Shown here piece after piece: positions 1-8,557 of a stretch of DNA of 64,000 nt. Positions within the stretch are counted from its first letter, which is position 1, and each line of letters starts with the position of its first letter. The notes below the pieces were generated by a model, which saw only the letters and a list, made by a program, of their open reading frames with translations, did not search any database and was not told the DNA's origin. Origin of the DNA: Corynebacterium sphenisci DSM 44792 (GTDB lineage Bacteria; Actinomycetota; Actinomycetes; Mycobacteriales; Mycobacteriaceae); NCBI RefSeq assembly GCF_001941505.1, contig NZ_CP009248.1:1240001-1304000 (forward strand), read 5' to 3'. The position numbers and the translations under genes were made by a program.

Positions 1-228
1 ACCCAGACCATCGAACGCACCGACGTCGACGTCGACGAGTCGACCCGGGACGACACCCCGAAGTTCTTCCACTACGTCAAGAAGGACGCGATCGTGGAGT
101 CCGCCGTCGCCGGCACCCACGTCGTCGCGCTGTGCGGGGAGACCTTCCCGGTGAAGAAGTCCGCCAAGCCGGGCTCGCCGGTGTGCCCGGACTGCGAGCG
201 CATCTACAAGACCCTGCGCAGGAGGTGA
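1..228 (+). CDS. DUF3039 family protein (5' end outside window)
   Basis: The open frame runs in from the left edge and gives 75 C-terminal residues. Visible are a polar, Asp-rich start, then HYVKKDAIVESAV, a single Cys in ALCGE, and a C-terminal CPDCERIY. This Cys/CxxC arrangement is typical of the small actinobacterial DUF3039 proteins and suggests a metal-binding knuckle, but no function is established. The TGA stop overlaps the GTG start of the downstream helicase (GTGA), so the two genes are probably translationally coupled. The true start is not in the window. Confidence 0.8.
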   Translation, partial: TQTIERTDVDVDESTRDDTPKFFHYVKKDAIVESAVAGTHVVALCGETFPVKKSAKPGSPVCPDCERIYKTLRRR

Positions 229-1997
229 GCGGGCTCCGCGCATGGCAGCGGGAGGCCCTCGACCGCTACCTGGAGAACGCGCCGCGGGATTACCTGGCGG
301 TGGCCACCCCGGGGGCGGGCAAGACCACCTTCGCGCTGCGCCTGGCCGCCGAGCTGCTCGCCGCGCGCACCGTGGACCGGGTGTTCGTGGTGGTGCCCAC
401 CGAGCACCTGAAGACCCAGTGGGCCCGGGCCGCCGCGGCCGCCGGGATCCAGCTGGACCCGGCGTTCAGCAACACCGGCGGCGTGCTCAACCCCTCCTAC
501 CACGGCATCGTCGTCACCTACGCCCAGGTGGCGGTGCACCCGGCCAAGCACCGGGTGCTCGCCACCTCCCGGCGCACCCTGGTGATCCTCGACGAGGTGC
601 ACCACGGCGGGGACGCGCGCAGCTGGGGCGACGGCATCGCCGAGGCCTACGGGGCGGTCACCCGTCGGCTCTGCCTCACCGGCACCCCCTTCCGCAGCGA
701 CGACGCCGCGATCCCCTTCGTCCGCTACGTCGAGGACGCCGAGGGCCACCGGGTCTCCGCCGCCGACTACACCTACGGCTACCGGGAGGCGCTGCGCGAT
801 GGGGTGGTGCGCCCGGTGGTCTTCCTCGCCTACTCCGGCCAGGCCCGCTGGCGGGACTCCGCCGGGGAGGAGTTCGCCGCCCGGCTCGGCGAGATCCTCA
901 GCCCGGAGGAGACCACCCGGGCCTGGCGCACCGCCCTGGACCCCTCCGGGGACTGGATCCCGGCGGTGCTGCGCGCCGCGCACACCCGGCTCACCCAGAT
1001 GCGCCGGGAGGTGCCCGACGCCGGCGGGCTGGTGATCGCCTCCGACGCGAAGAGCGCCCGGGCCTACCGGCGGATCCTGGAGGGGCTGTCCGGCACCCCG
1101 GTGGCCCTGGTGCTCTCCGACGAGGAGGGCAGCTCCGAGCGGATCGCCGCCTTCGCGGAATCCACCGACGAGTGGATGGTGGCGGTGCGGATGGTCTCCG
1201 AGGGCGTGGACGTGCCCCGGCTGGCCGTGGGCGTCTACGCCACCAGCGCCTCCACCCCGCTGTTCTTCGCCCAGGCGGTGGGCCGCTTCGTGCGCTCCCG
1301 GCGGCCGGGGGAGACCGCCTCGGTGTTCCTGCCCTCGGTGCCGGTGCTGCTGGACCTGGCCAGCCAGATGGAGGCCCAGCGCAACCATGTGCTGGGCAAA
1401 CCGCACCGCGCCGACGAGGGCTGGGACGATGACCTGGTCGCGGAGGCCAACCGGCGCGCCGACGAGCCCGATGACCTGCCCGCCTACGAGTCCCTGGGCG
1501 CCGACGCGGAGCTGGACTACCTCATCTACGACGGCTCCTCCTACGGCACCGCCACCGTCGCCGGCTCCCCGGAGGAGGCCGACTACCTGGGCCTGCCGGG
1601 GCTGCTGGACCCGGAGCAGATGCGGCTGCTGCTGCAGCGCCGCCAGGCCGAGCAGCTCGACGCCGCCGAGCGCGCCGCCGCCGGGCCCGGGGCCGGCGCC
1701 GACGCCCCGGCGGTGCCGCCGCCGCCCGGGGCCGGCTCCGGGTCGCCGGCGGTGCCCCCGCCGCCGGGGGCGGCGGCCCCCGCGGCGGGCGCGGCCGGCG
1801 GGTTCGCCGCGATGAGCGAGGACCTGCCCCGGCTGCGCAAGGAGCTCAACACCCTGGTGTCGATGACCGCGGCGCGCACCGGCCGGCCGCATGGCCAGAT
1901 CCACAACGAGATCCGGGCCCGCTGCGGGGGCCCGCCCACGGCGATGTGCACCGCCGAGCAGCTGCGCACGCGGATCTCGGTGCTGCGCAGCTGGTGA
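225..1997 (+). CDS. DEAD/DEAH-box (SF2) helicase
   Basis: Predicted 590-residue SF2 helicase. Visible are a Q-motif-like LRAWQREAL at residues 4-12, Walker A (TPGAGKTT, 28-35), DEVH Walker B (123-126), the motif III-like TGTPFR and the motif VI-like QAVGRFVRS. A Pro/Ala/Gly-rich linker with two PPPPGA blocks (about 500-545) leads to a small C-terminal domain. The GTG at 225 was chosen because it overlaps the upstream TGA and keeps the Q-motif. The AGGAGG just before it lies almost on the start codon, so spacing is unusually short and coupling to the DUF3039 gene is likely. Homologues commonly sit beside DUF3039 in corynebacteria. Substrate (DNA or RNA) is unknown. Confidence 0.85.
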   Translation: MSGLRAWQREALDRYLENAPRDYLAVATPGAGKTTFALRLAAELLAARTVDRVFVVVPTEHLKTQWARAAAAAGIQLDPAFSNTGGVLNPSYHGIVVTYAQVAVHPAKHRVLATSRRTLVILDEVHHGGDARSWGDGIAEAYGAVTRRLCLTGTPFRSDDAAIPFVRYVEDAEGHRVSAADYTYGYREALRDGVVRPVVFLAYSGQARWRDSAGEEFAARLGEILSPEETTRAWRTALDPSGDWIPAVLRAAHTRLTQMRREVPDAGGLVIASDAKSARAYRRILEGLSGTPVALVLSDEEGSSERIAAFAESTDEWMVAVRMVSEGVDVPRLAVGVYATSASTPLFFAQAVGRFVRSRRPGETASVFLPSVPVLLDLASQMEAQRNHVLGKPHRADEGWDDDLVAEANRRADEPDDLPAYESLGADAELDYLIYDGSSYGTATVAGSPEEADYLGLPGLLDPEQMRLLLQRRQAEQLDAAERAAAGPGAGADAPAVPPPPGAGSGSPAVPPPPGAAAPAAGAAGGFAAMSEDLPRLRKELNTLVSMTAARTGRPHGQIHNEIRARCGGPPTAMCTAEQLRTRISVLRSW

Positions 1998-2027
1998 CCC
2001 GGGCCGGGGGTGCGCCGCGGCGCCGGG

Positions 2028-2033
2028 TAGCCT
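2028..2033 (+). promoter_or_regulatory. -10-like TAGCCT before the DUF4190-like gene
   Basis: TAGCCT fits the actinobacterial -10 pattern TAnnnT and lies about 43 bases before the ATG at 2076, leaving a short leader that contains a GTAGGAG ribosome site. No clear -35 is seen. Confidence 0.4.
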
Positions 2034-2075
2034 GAACCCGGCAAGCCCGACCACCGAGAAGAGTAGGAGCCCCCC

Positions 2076-2480
2076 ATGGCCGACCAGGACCCCGCCGGCT
2101 ACGGACCCGACGGCATCGACGGCGCCGGGGTGGGCCGCAACCTCGGCCTGGCCGCCCTGGTGCTCGGCATCGGCGGCCTGCTCACCTCGCCCTTCCTGAT
2201 CGGCGCCGGGTTCGCCGCGGTGGCGATCATCCTCGGCGTGGTCGCCATCCTGCGCGCCCGCGGGGCCCGTCGCCGGGTGCTCGCCGCCGGCCGCGCCCCG
2301 CGCACCGCCGGGGCCCAGGGCCTTGCTGGGATCGGGATCGCCACCGGGGTGCTCGCCATCGTGGTGGTCATCGTGCTCTTCCAGGCCGGATCCGCCCTGG
2401 CCGAGCGCTGCGCCGGCCTGGAGGATGATCCGATGGCCTACCGGGAATGCCTTGAGCAAAATTCACCGCTAGGTGATTAG
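2076..2480 (+). CDS. Small membrane protein, DUF4190-like
   Basis: This 134-residue protein has two hydrophobic segments: about residues 22-50 (GLAALVLGIGG...) and about 85-108 (GIATGVLAIVVVIVLF). A basic cytoplasmic loop (RARGARRRVLAAGRAPR) lies between them. That arrangement is typical of DUF4190 proteins of Gram-positive bacteria. The C-terminal tail carries two Cys (ERCAGL and RECLEQ), probably on the outer face. The start is supported by GTAGGAG about 8 bases upstream. It is a single gene between the helicase and an anion transporter. Function unknown. Confidence 0.65.
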   Translation: MADQDPAGYGPDGIDGAGVGRNLGLAALVLGIGGLLTSPFLIGAGFAAVAIILGVVAILRARGARRRVLAAGRAPRTAGAQGLAGIGIATGVLAIVVVIVLFQAGSALAERCAGLEDDPMAYRECLEQNSPLGD

Positions 2481-2515
2481 CACTCCCCCCTGCGCGGGGC
2501 ATTCCGCGGGTGAAT

Positions 2516-2521
2516 TATGAT
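2516..2521 (+). promoter_or_regulatory. -10-like TATGAT before the SLC13 transporter
   Basis: TATGAT sits in a rare AT-rich pocket of the 133-base gap upstream of the transporter and would give a leader of about 85 bases. No convincing -35 is visible. Confidence 0.4.
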
Positions 2522-2613
2522 TTAGCGTGGATGTTATCGACCGGCGTCCACGCGAATCCTCCCCCCGCACGGGGGCCGCGGGCGCCCGAGACCGGAAACG
2601 GGGTAGATGCCAG

Positions 2614-4191
2614 ATGTCGACCCAGCCACGCACCGCCGAGGGGGAGCGGCCCCTCTCCGAGGGGCAGAGGGACAGGGGCGACTCGCCCCGGGAATTGCTG
2701 CGCAAGCGCAGCGGGCTGCTCATCGGCGTGGTGCTGGGCCTGGCGGTGTTCCTGCTCATGCCGGCCGAGCTGCCCTATGAGCTGCGCGCCACCGCCGGCG
2801 CCACCGTGCTCATCGCCTCCTGGTGGATGAGCGAGGCGATCCCGCTGGCCGCGACCGCCCTGGTGCCGCTGTTCCTCTTCCCGATGCTCGGCCTCGCCGA
2901 AATCGGCGACTTCTCCGGCTCCTACACCAAGCCCACCATCTTCCTCTTCATGGGCGGGTTCATGCTCGCCCTGGCGATGCAGCGGTGGAACCTGCACCGC
3001 CGGATCGCGCTGTGGGTGCTCGTCGCGATGGGCTCCTCGACGAAGATGCTCATCCTCGGCTTCATGATCGCCACCGGCTTCCTGTCCATGTGGGTGTCCA
3101 ACACCGCCACCGCGGTGATGATGCTGCCCATCGGGGTGTCCGTGCTGTCCATGATCGTGGACGTGATCCGCCGCGAGCAGAAGGTCGGGGCGGCCTCGGC
3201 GGCCGCCGAGGAGCTCGTCGAGGAGGAGGGCCTCTACGAGGACCCGGTGCCCAACTCCAACTTCGGCATCGCCCTGATGCTGGGCATCGCCTACTCCGCC
3301 TCCATCGGCTCCCTGGGCACCATCATCGGCACCCCGCCGAACGCGATGCTCGCCGCCTACATGGCCGACGCCCATGACCTCGACATCGGCTTCGCCCAGT
3401 GGATGCTGGTCGGCGTGCCGGTGGCGGTGGTCCTCATGCTCGCCGCCTGGTTCCTGCTCACCTTCGTGCTCTACCGGCCCGAGGTGAAGACCGTGCCCGG
3501 CGGCCGGGAGATGATGCGCGACCAGCTCGCGCAGCTCGGCCCCATGGGCCGCGGCGAGGCGAGGGTGCTCGCCGTCTTCGTCATCGCCGCTCTGAGCTGG
3601 GTGTTCGTACCCGTCATCTGGCCGGACACCATGGTCGCCGATGCCGTGATCGCGATGGCGGTGGGCATCTCGCTCTTCCTCATCCCCGGCGGCCCGGACG
3701 GGGTGAAGCTGCTCACCTGGGAGAACATGTACGAGCTGCCCTGGGGTGTGCTGCTGCTCTTCGGCGGTGGGCTGGCGCTGTCCGGCCAGTTCGGCGACTC
3801 CGGGCTCTCCGAGTGGATCGGGCAGAAGCTGGAGGGCATCGGCGGGCTGCCGATCCTGCTCATCGTGCTCATCGTCGCCTTCGTGGTGCTGGTGCTCACC
3901 GAGTTCACCTCGAACACCGCCACCGCGGCGACCTTCCTGCCGATCATCGGCGGTATCGCGATGGCCATCGGCATCGACCCGATGATCCTCTGCGTGCCGG
4001 TGGCGCTGGCCGCGACCTCGGCCTTCATGATGCCGGTGGCCACCCCGCCGAACGCGATCGCCTACGGCTCCGGTTACGTCACCATGGGCGACATGATCCG
4101 CTCCGGGATCTGGCTGAACCTGATCGCCCTGGCGCTGATCTCCATCACCTCGCTGACCTTGGTCGGCTGGGTCTTCCAGGTCGTCTACTAG
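2614..4191 (+). CDS. SLC13/DASS-family anion:sodium symporter
   Basis: A 525-residue inner-membrane transporter of the divalent anion/sodium symporter family (dicarboxylates, citrate or related anions). About 11-12 hydrophobic segments are visible. Both family helix-hairpin motifs are present: SNTATAVMMLPIG near residue 145 and SNTATAATFLPIIGG near 435. Each is followed by a conserved PPNA signature (GTPPNAML and ATPPNAIAYG). I chose ATG 2614 over an in-frame ATG at 2527: the extra 29 residues look unconstrained and 2614 begins the usual hydrophilic N-terminus. Substrate cannot be read from the sequence. It is a single gene, convergent with sigA. Confidence 0.85.
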   Translation: MSTQPRTAEGERPLSEGQRDRGDSPRELLRKRSGLLIGVVLGLAVFLLMPAELPYELRATAGATVLIASWWMSEAIPLAATALVPLFLFPMLGLAEIGDFSGSYTKPTIFLFMGGFMLALAMQRWNLHRRIALWVLVAMGSSTKMLILGFMIATGFLSMWVSNTATAVMMLPIGVSVLSMIVDVIRREQKVGAASAAAEELVEEEGLYEDPVPNSNFGIALMLGIAYSASIGSLGTIIGTPPNAMLAAYMADAHDLDIGFAQWMLVGVPVAVVLMLAAWFLLTFVLYRPEVKTVPGGREMMRDQLAQLGPMGRGEARVLAVFVIAALSWVFVPVIWPDTMVADAVIAMAVGISLFLIPGGPDGVKLLTWENMYELPWGVLLLFGGGLALSGQFGDSGLSEWIGQKLEGIGGLPILLIVLIVAFVVLVLTEFTSNTATAATFLPIIGGIAMAIGIDPMILCVPVALAATSAFMMPVATPPNAIAYGSGYVTMGDMIRSGIWLNLIALALISITSLTLVGWVFQVVY

Positions 4192-4234
4192 CCGGCCCCG
4201 CCCGCCCCGGCGCGGGGCGGGCGGGGGAGGGGCA

Positions 4235-4279
4235 GACGCCCGGGGCCCCGCATCCGAGTGATGCGGGGCCCCGGGCGTC
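4235..4279. terminator. Perfect 19-bp inverted repeat between convergent genes
   Basis: Left arm 4235-4253 (gacgcccggggccccgcat) pairs perfectly with 4261-4279 around a 7-base loop. It lies between the stops of the SLC13 gene and sigA. There is no T-tract, as is common for GC-rich actinobacterial bidirectional terminators. Confidence 0.75.
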
Positions 4280-4297
4280 GCGCGGCGCGGGCGGCGG

Positions 4298-5857
4298 CTA
4301 CTCCAGGTAGTCGCGCAGCACCTGGGAACGCGAGGGGTGCCGCAGCTTGGACATGGTCTTCGACTCGATCTGGCGGATCCGCTCCCGGGTGACCCCGTAG
4401 ACCTGCCCGATCTCATCGAGGGTGCGCGGCATGCCGTCGGTGAGCCCGAAGCGCAGCTGCACCACCCCGGCCTCCCGGGGGGAGAGGGTCTTCAGCACGT
4501 CCTGCAGCTGGTCCTGCAGCAGGGTGAAGCTCACCGCGTCCACGGCGATGACCGCCTCGGAGTCCTCGATGAAGTCGCCGAGCTGGGAGTCGCCCTCGTC
4601 GCCGATGGTCTGGTCCAGCGAAATCGGCTCCCGGGCGTACTGCTGGATTTCCAGCACCTTGTCCTCGGTGATGTCCATCTCCCGGGCGAGCTCGAAGGGG
4701 GTCGGCTCGCGGCCCAGGTCCTGCAGCAGCTCGCGCTGGATCCGGCCCAGCTTGTTGATGACCTCCACCATGTGCACCGGGATCCGGATGGTGCGGGCCT
4801 GGTCGGCCATGGCGCGGGTTATCGCCTGCCGGATCCACCAGGTGGCGTAGGTGGAGAACTTGTAGCCCTTGGTGTAGTCGAACTTCTCCACGGCGCGGAT
4901 GAGGCCCAGGTTGCCCTCCTGGATGAGATCCAGGAAGGCCATGCCGCGGCCGGTGTAGCGCTTGGCCAGGCTGACCACCAGGCGCAGGTTCGCCTCCAGC
5001 AGGTGGTTCTTCGCCTTCTGGCCGTCCTTGGCGATGGCCCGCAGGTCCCGGCGCAGCGCATGCGGCAGCCGCTCCCCGGCCTTCTTCGCCTCGTCGATCT
5101 TGTACTGGGCGTAGAGCCCGGACTCGATCCGCTTGGCGAGGGAGACCTCCTCCTCGGCGGTGAGCAGGGCGACCTTGCCGATCTGCTTGAGGTAGGCGCG
5201 CACCGAGTCCGCGGAGGCGGTGAGCTCGGCGTCCTTGCGGGCCTGGCGCAGCGCGGCGGACTCGTCCTCGTTCCACACCTCGTCGACGGTGTCGGCGTCC
5301 TTGTCCCCCGTGGAGTCCACGGCGTCGTCCTCGGCGTCCTCGTCCTCGGCCTCGTCGATGCCGGCGGCCATGGTCACCACCTCGTCGGCGCCCTCGGCGG
5401 CCTCCTCGGCGCCGGCCTCCCGGGCGTCGTCCCCGGCGTCCTCGGCCGCGGCGGTCCCGGTGGTGAGCTCGGCGTCCCGGTCCTTGGCCTTCGCCGACGC
5501 GCGGGCGGCGGTCTTCTTCGCGGCCGTCTTCTTCGCGGCGGTCTTCTTCGGCGCGGTCGCCTTCTTCGCCGCGGTCTTGCGGGCGGCGGTCTTCTTCGCC
5601 GGGGCCGCCGCCTCCTCGGCGGGTGCCCCGGCGGCGTCGGCGGCCTGCGCCGCGGTGGCCTTCGCGGCCGCGGCCTTCTTCGCCGGGGCCTTCTTCGCGG
5701 CGGTCTTCTTCACCGCCGTCTTCTTCACCGCGGTGCGCTTGACCGCGGTCTTCTTCACGGCGGTCTTCTTCACCGCCTTCTTCACGGGCGTCTTCTGCGC
5801 CGCCCCCGAATCCGGGGTGTCGGCTCCCGCCGGCTGGTCGGAATCGTTGCCTGCCAC
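4298..5857 (-). CDS. sigA: Primary RNA polymerase sigma factor SigA
   Basis: Essential housekeeping sigma-70 (519 residues). Regions 1.2 to 4.2 run from about residue 215 to the end. Visible are the region 2 core ([18 protein letters not shown], then [17 protein letters not shown]), region 3 ([21 protein letters not shown] stretch) and the region 4.2 helix-turn-helix ([14 protein letters not shown]). The N-terminus is long and low in complexity: residues 22-125 are Lys/Ala-rich repeats such as KTAVKK, and residues 128-200 are strongly acidic. The start is GTG with AAAGGG about 10 bases upstream. The gene follows ppgK on the same strand but is separated by a hairpin, and it has its own promoter candidate and a 200-base leader carrying a perfect dyad. 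Confidence 0.97.
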   Translation of the reverse strand: MAGNDSDQPAGADTPDSGAAQKTPVKKAVKKTAVKKTAVKRTAVKKTAVKKTAAKKAPAKKAAAAKATAAQAADAAGAPAEEAAAPAKKTAARKTAAKKATAPKKTAAKKTAAKKTAARASAKAKDRDAELTTGTAAAEDAGDDAREAGAEEAAEGADEVVTMAAGIDEAEDEDAEDDAVDSTGDKDADTVDEVWNEDESAALRQARKDAELTASADSVRAYLKQIGKVALLTAEEEVSLAKRIESGLYAQYKIDEAKKAGERLPHALRRDLRAIAKDGQKAKNHLLEANLRLVVSLAKRYTGRGMAFLDLIQEGNLGLIRAVEKFDYTKGYKFSTYATWWIRQAITRAMADQARTIRIPVHMVEVINKLGRIQRELLQDLGREPTPFELAREMDITEDKVLEIQQYAREPISLDQTIGDEGDSQLGDFIEDSEAVIAVDAVSFTLLQDQLQDVLKTLSPREAGVVQLRFGLTDGMPRTLDEIGQVYGVTRERIRQIESKTMSKLRHPSRSQVLRDYLE

Positions 5858-5912
5858 GAACGCCCTTTCACTTCAATCGAGTATCAGGATGCGTGCACGC
5901 CCCCGGGCGCGA

Positions 5913-5934
5913 CGATCGGACGGGCGTCCGATCG
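5913..5934. repeat. Perfect 22-bp dyad in the sigA leader
   Basis: CGATCGGACG and CGTCCGATCG are perfect inverted 10-mers separated by GG. The dyad lies 56-77 bases upstream of the sigA start and downstream of the likely -10, so it would be in the transcribed leader. It could be an operator or an RNA hairpin. No T-tract follows. Confidence 0.7.
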
Positions 5935-6065
5935 GCGCGCGAATCGGGGTGCGTCCGCTATGCCGAAATATGGGTGCCACGGGGGTCGGGGATGCCGGTG
6001 GGGACGTCCCGGCCGCCGGCGCACCGGGGTGCGCGGTGCCGAAGGCCTCCGTGAGTCGAGTCCCC

Positions 6066-6071
6066 ATTGTA
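6066..6071 (-). promoter_or_regulatory. Likely sigA promoter -10 (TACAAT)
   Basis: On the minus strand TACAAT matches TATAAT at five of six positions. It lies just past the ppgK hairpin and would start a leader of about 200 bases before sigA. No TTGACA-like -35 is visible, which is common in this group. Confidence 0.5.
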
Positions 6072-6076
6072 ACCAC

Positions 6077-6123
6077 GAGCGGGCCGCCGGGGACGCCCCC
6101 GGCCCCGCCGGGGCGGCCCGCTC
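6077..6123 (-). terminator. Hairpin at the end of ppgK
   Basis: Arms 6077-6088 (gagcgggccgcc) and 6112-6123 are perfectly complementary. The second arm overlaps the ppgK stop. It should separate ppgK transcription from sigA. No T-tract. Confidence 0.6.
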
Positions 6124-6877
6124 AGGGGCGCAGCCCCTGGTCGGCGGCCATCGCGGCGCCGACGATGCCCGCGGTGTTGCGCAGCTTCGCCTGCACCACC
6201 GGGGTGCGGTTCTCCAGCAGCGGCACCCACTTGTGGCCCTTGCGGCTGATCCCGCCGCCGACGATGAACAGGGTGGGCCAGAGCAGGTCCTCGTAGGCGC
6301 GCAGCACCTTCGTCACCCGCTTCGCCCATTTGGGGTAGGACAGCTCCTTGCGCTCCTTCACCGCCGCGGAGGCGAGGTGCTCGGCCTCCTTCCCGTCGAC
6401 GATGAGGTGGCCGAACTCGGTGTTCGGGAACAGCTCCCCGTCATGCAGCAGCGCCGAGCCGATCCCGGTGCCGAAGGTGAGCAGCACCACCGAGCCGGCG
6501 CGGGCCCGCTCATCGCCGTAGCGGGCCTCGGCCAGGCCCGCGGCGTCGGCGTCGTTGAGCACGCACACCTCCCGGCCGGGCAGGTGCCGGGCGAAGAGCC
6601 CCGCGCAGTCGGTGTCCACCCAGGAGGGGTCGATGTTGGCGGCCAGGTGCGCGGTCTGATCGCGCACCACCGAGGGCAGGGTGACGCCCACGGGGCCGGC
6701 CCAGCCGGCCCGGTCGAGGATCTCGACGATCGTCTCCGCAACCGCGTCGGGGGTGGCCGGCCGGGGGGTGAGGATCTTGATCCGGTCGCCGACGAACTCC
6801 CCGGTGTCCAGGTCGACCACGGCGCCCTTGATGCCGGACCCGCCGACGTCGACGCCGAATGCGTGATTTTCGCTCAT
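6122..6877 (-). CDS. ppgK: Polyphosphate glucokinase PpgK (ROK family)
   Basis: Phosphorylates glucose to glucose 6-phosphate using polyphosphate (or ATP) in the cytoplasm. The 251 residues show the ROK phosphate-1 motif DVGGSGIKG at 10-18, the [15 protein letters not shown] region with the presumed catalytic Asp, and the phosphate-2-like [10 protein letters not shown]. Length fits actinobacterial PpgK, which is shorter than typical ROK kinases. I chose ATG 6877, 14 codons inside the longest frame, because TACAAT lies exactly 7 bases upstream, predicting a leaderless mRNA. Divergent from suhB with a 34-bp gap, and upstream of sigA as in other Corynebacteriales. Confidence 0.92.
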   Translation of the reverse strand: MSENHAFGVDVGGSGIKGAVVDLDTGEFVGDRIKILTPRPATPDAVAETIVEILDRAGWAGPVGVTLPSVVRDQTAHLAANIDPSWVDTDCAGLFARHLPGREVCVLNDADAAGLAEARYGDERARAGSVVLLTFGTGIGSALLHDGELFPNTEFGHLIVDGKEAEHLASAAVKERKELSYPKWAKRVTKVLRAYEDLLWPTLFIVGGGISRKGHKWVPLLENRTPVVQAKLRNTAGIVGAAMAADQGLRP

Positions 6878-6884
6878 GGCGTCG

Positions 6885-6905
6885 ATTGTACGGAGCACGC
6901 ACAAT
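6885..6905. promoter_or_regulatory. Divergent leaderless promoters of ppgK and suhB
   Basis: Minus-strand TACAAT (6885-6890) ends 7 bases before the ppgK ATG, and plus-strand CACAAT (6900-6905) ends 6 bases before the suhB ATG. Both -10 boxes lie within a 34-bp gap, so the two polymerases would compete for the same DNA. Confidence 0.5.
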
Positions 6906-6911
6906 GGCGCC

Positions 6912-7790
6912 ATGGGCACATCCTCTCAATCCCCCGTCCCGGCGACCGGCGCGGGCGGCGCCGATCCGGCCCGGCTGCGCGAGACCGCGCGGCTGGTCGC
7001 CGCGGCCGCCGCGGACCTGGTGCGCCGCCGCCGCGCCGAACTCGGATCGGCCGGCCTGCGCGCCGGGGCGGCCACCAAGTCCACCGCCTCCGATCCGGTC
7101 ACCGCCGTGGACCGGGAATCCGAGGGGCTCATCCGGGGGCTGCTGGCGGCGCTGCGCCCCGGGGAGCCGATCCTCGGCGAGGAGGGCGGCGGCCCGGCCG
7201 GGGCCGGAGCCGGGGTCACCTGGGTGGTGGACCCCATCGACGGCACCGTGAACTTCCTCTACGGGATCCCCGCCTACGGGGTGAGCGTCGCCGCGGAGGT
7301 CGAGGGGGCGGCGGTGGCCGGGGCCGTGGCCGACGTCGCCGGCGGCCGGGTCTTCCACGCCGCCCGGTGCGCCGGGGCGGCGGTGGATCTCCCCGATGGC
7401 ACCAGCCGCCCGCTGGCCTGCGCCACCCCCCGGGATCTCGGCACCTCCCTGGTGGCCACCGGCTTCGGCTACGCCGCGGACCGGCGCGCCGCCCAGGCGG
7501 CGGTGCTCGCCGCGCTGCTGCCCGAGGTCCGCGACATCCGCCGGGTGGGCTCGGCGGCGCTGGATCTGTGCCTGCTCGCCGCCGGCGCGGTGGACTGCTT
7601 CTACGAGCACGGGCTGAACCGCTGGGACTACTCCGCCGGGGCGCTCATCGCCGCGGAGGCCGGCGCCGAGGTGGCGCTGCCGCGGTCCGGCTCCCCGGTG
7701 GTGGCCGCCGCACCCGCGGTGGCCGGCGCCTTCCGGGCGGCGCTGGCCGCCGCCGGCGGGGCCGGGCCGCTGCCCGGGGCCGGCGGCTAG
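6912..7790 (+). CDS. suhB: Inositol monophosphatase family protein (SuhB-like)
   Basis: Mg-dependent phosphomonoesterase of the IMPase fold (292 residues), likely acting on inositol 1-phosphate for phosphatidylinositol-based lipids. Metal-site motifs are visible: ILGEEGG near residue 90, WVVDPIDGTVNF near 105, and the C-terminal NRWDYSAGALIAAEAGA, where WD is the last metal-ligand motif. The N-terminal dozen residues are polar and unconserved. ATG 6912 was chosen because of the adjacent -10-like CACAAT; no ribosome site is seen. Its TAG stop overlaps the stop of convergent cei inside a CTAG. Confidence 0.88.
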   Translation: MGTSSQSPVPATGAGGADPARLRETARLVAAAAADLVRRRRAELGSAGLRAGAATKSTASDPVTAVDRESEGLIRGLLAALRPGEPILGEEGGGPAGAGAGVTWVVDPIDGTVNFLYGIPAYGVSVAAEVEGAAVAGAVADVAGGRVFHAARCAGAAVDLPDGTSRPLACATPRDLGTSLVATGFGYAADRRAAQAAVLAALLPEVRDIRRVGSAALDLCLLAAGAVDCFYEHGLNRWDYSAGALIAAEAGAEVALPRSGSPVVAAAPAVAGAFRAALAAAGGAGPLPGAGG

Positions 7791-8383
7791 CAGGTCGCCG
7801 CGGGCAGATCCCGGGTCAGCGCCGGGTCGGGCTCCTCGCCGGCGTTGAGCGCCTCCAGCACCGCGCGCACCGGGGCGGAGTCGTCGAGGCCGTCGAAGCC
7901 GCGGCCCAGGGCCACGTCCACGGTGCCGTCGATCCGGCGGTCCTGCACCAGCTCGAAGCAGGGCAGCAGCAGGTGCAGGGTGCCCGCCCGGCCGATGGCG
8001 TCGGCGCCGAAGCGCAGCTGGCCATGGCAGTCCAGGTCCTGCGCGGCGATCACCGGGTCATTGCCGGCGGCCTCCTCCGGGTGCCGGCCGAAGCCCAGTT
8101 CGGCGAGCTGCTCGGCCACCGCGGTGGCCTCCCCGGCCTCCCCGTTGGCGTTGAGCACCCGCACCGGCACCTCCGCCGGCGGGGCCACCGCCTCGCCGAG
8201 GAGCCGGGTGGAGGCCACGGTCAGGCCGGTCTCCGGGCGTTCGCAGGCCACCGGGGCGTGGTCCGGGCCGCGCAGGGCGACCAGCGTCCAGCCGGCGATC
8301 ATGGCCGCGGCGAGCACGCCGACGATGATGAGGTAGGGCCCCCGGCCGGGCCGGCGGGCTTCGATTCTGCGGTGGCGGGGCAC
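7787..8383 (-). CDS. cei: Envelope integrity protein Cei (LytR_C domain)
   Basis: A 198-residue protein with one N-terminal membrane anchor (about residues 17-38, YLIIVGVLAAAMIAGWTLVAL). An outer LytR C-terminal-like domain follows, with VPVRVLNANGEAGEA near residue 72 and AEQLAELGFG near 90. It matches the actinobacterial Cei family, which in mycobacteria supports cell-envelope integrity. Synteny (suhB, cei, DUF4193, DUF3093, dut) agrees. The GTG start is preceded by AAAGGA. Two Cys (EDLDCHG-like and LLPCFEL) lie in the extracytoplasmic part. Convergent with suhB, with overlapping stops. Confidence 0.85.
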   Translation of the reverse strand: MPRHRRIEARRPGRGPYLIIVGVLAAAMIAGWTLVALRGPDHAPVACERPETGLTVASTRLLGEAVAPPAEVPVRVLNANGEAGEATAVAEQLAELGFGRHPEEAAGNDPVIAAQDLDCHGQLRFGADAIGRAGTLHLLLPCFELVQDRRIDGTVDVALGRGFDGLDDSAPVRAVLEALNAGEEPDPALTRDLPAATC

Positions 8384-8470
8384 GCCGGTCCTTTCGTCGT
8401 CGTCGGCGGCGTCGCCGGCGGTCCGCGACCGCCGCCCGGGACCGTCCCGGGGGACACGCCGACCTGCGGG

Positions 8471-8496
8471 TATGACATTGGCGACGCCATGTCATA
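8471..8496. repeat. Inverted repeat between divergent cei and DUF4193 gene
   Basis: TATGACAT (8471-8478) and ATGTCATA (8489-8496) are perfect inverted 8-mers around 10 bases. The spacer itself contains offset complementary bases (tggcg / cgcca). It lies in the 174-bp divergent promoter region and could be an operator or paired -10 elements. Confidence 0.5.
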
Positions 8497-8557
8497 GTAT
8501 CCGCGCAAGCACGGCGGACACCCGCCGCACCGTGACCCGTGGAGGAGGGCCGAGGAT

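Noticed and set aside
4337..8497. A 1386-codon plus-strand open frame through sigA, ppgK and suhB
   Set aside because: Low-complexity shadow of sigA and other confident genes on the opposite strand or in other frames.
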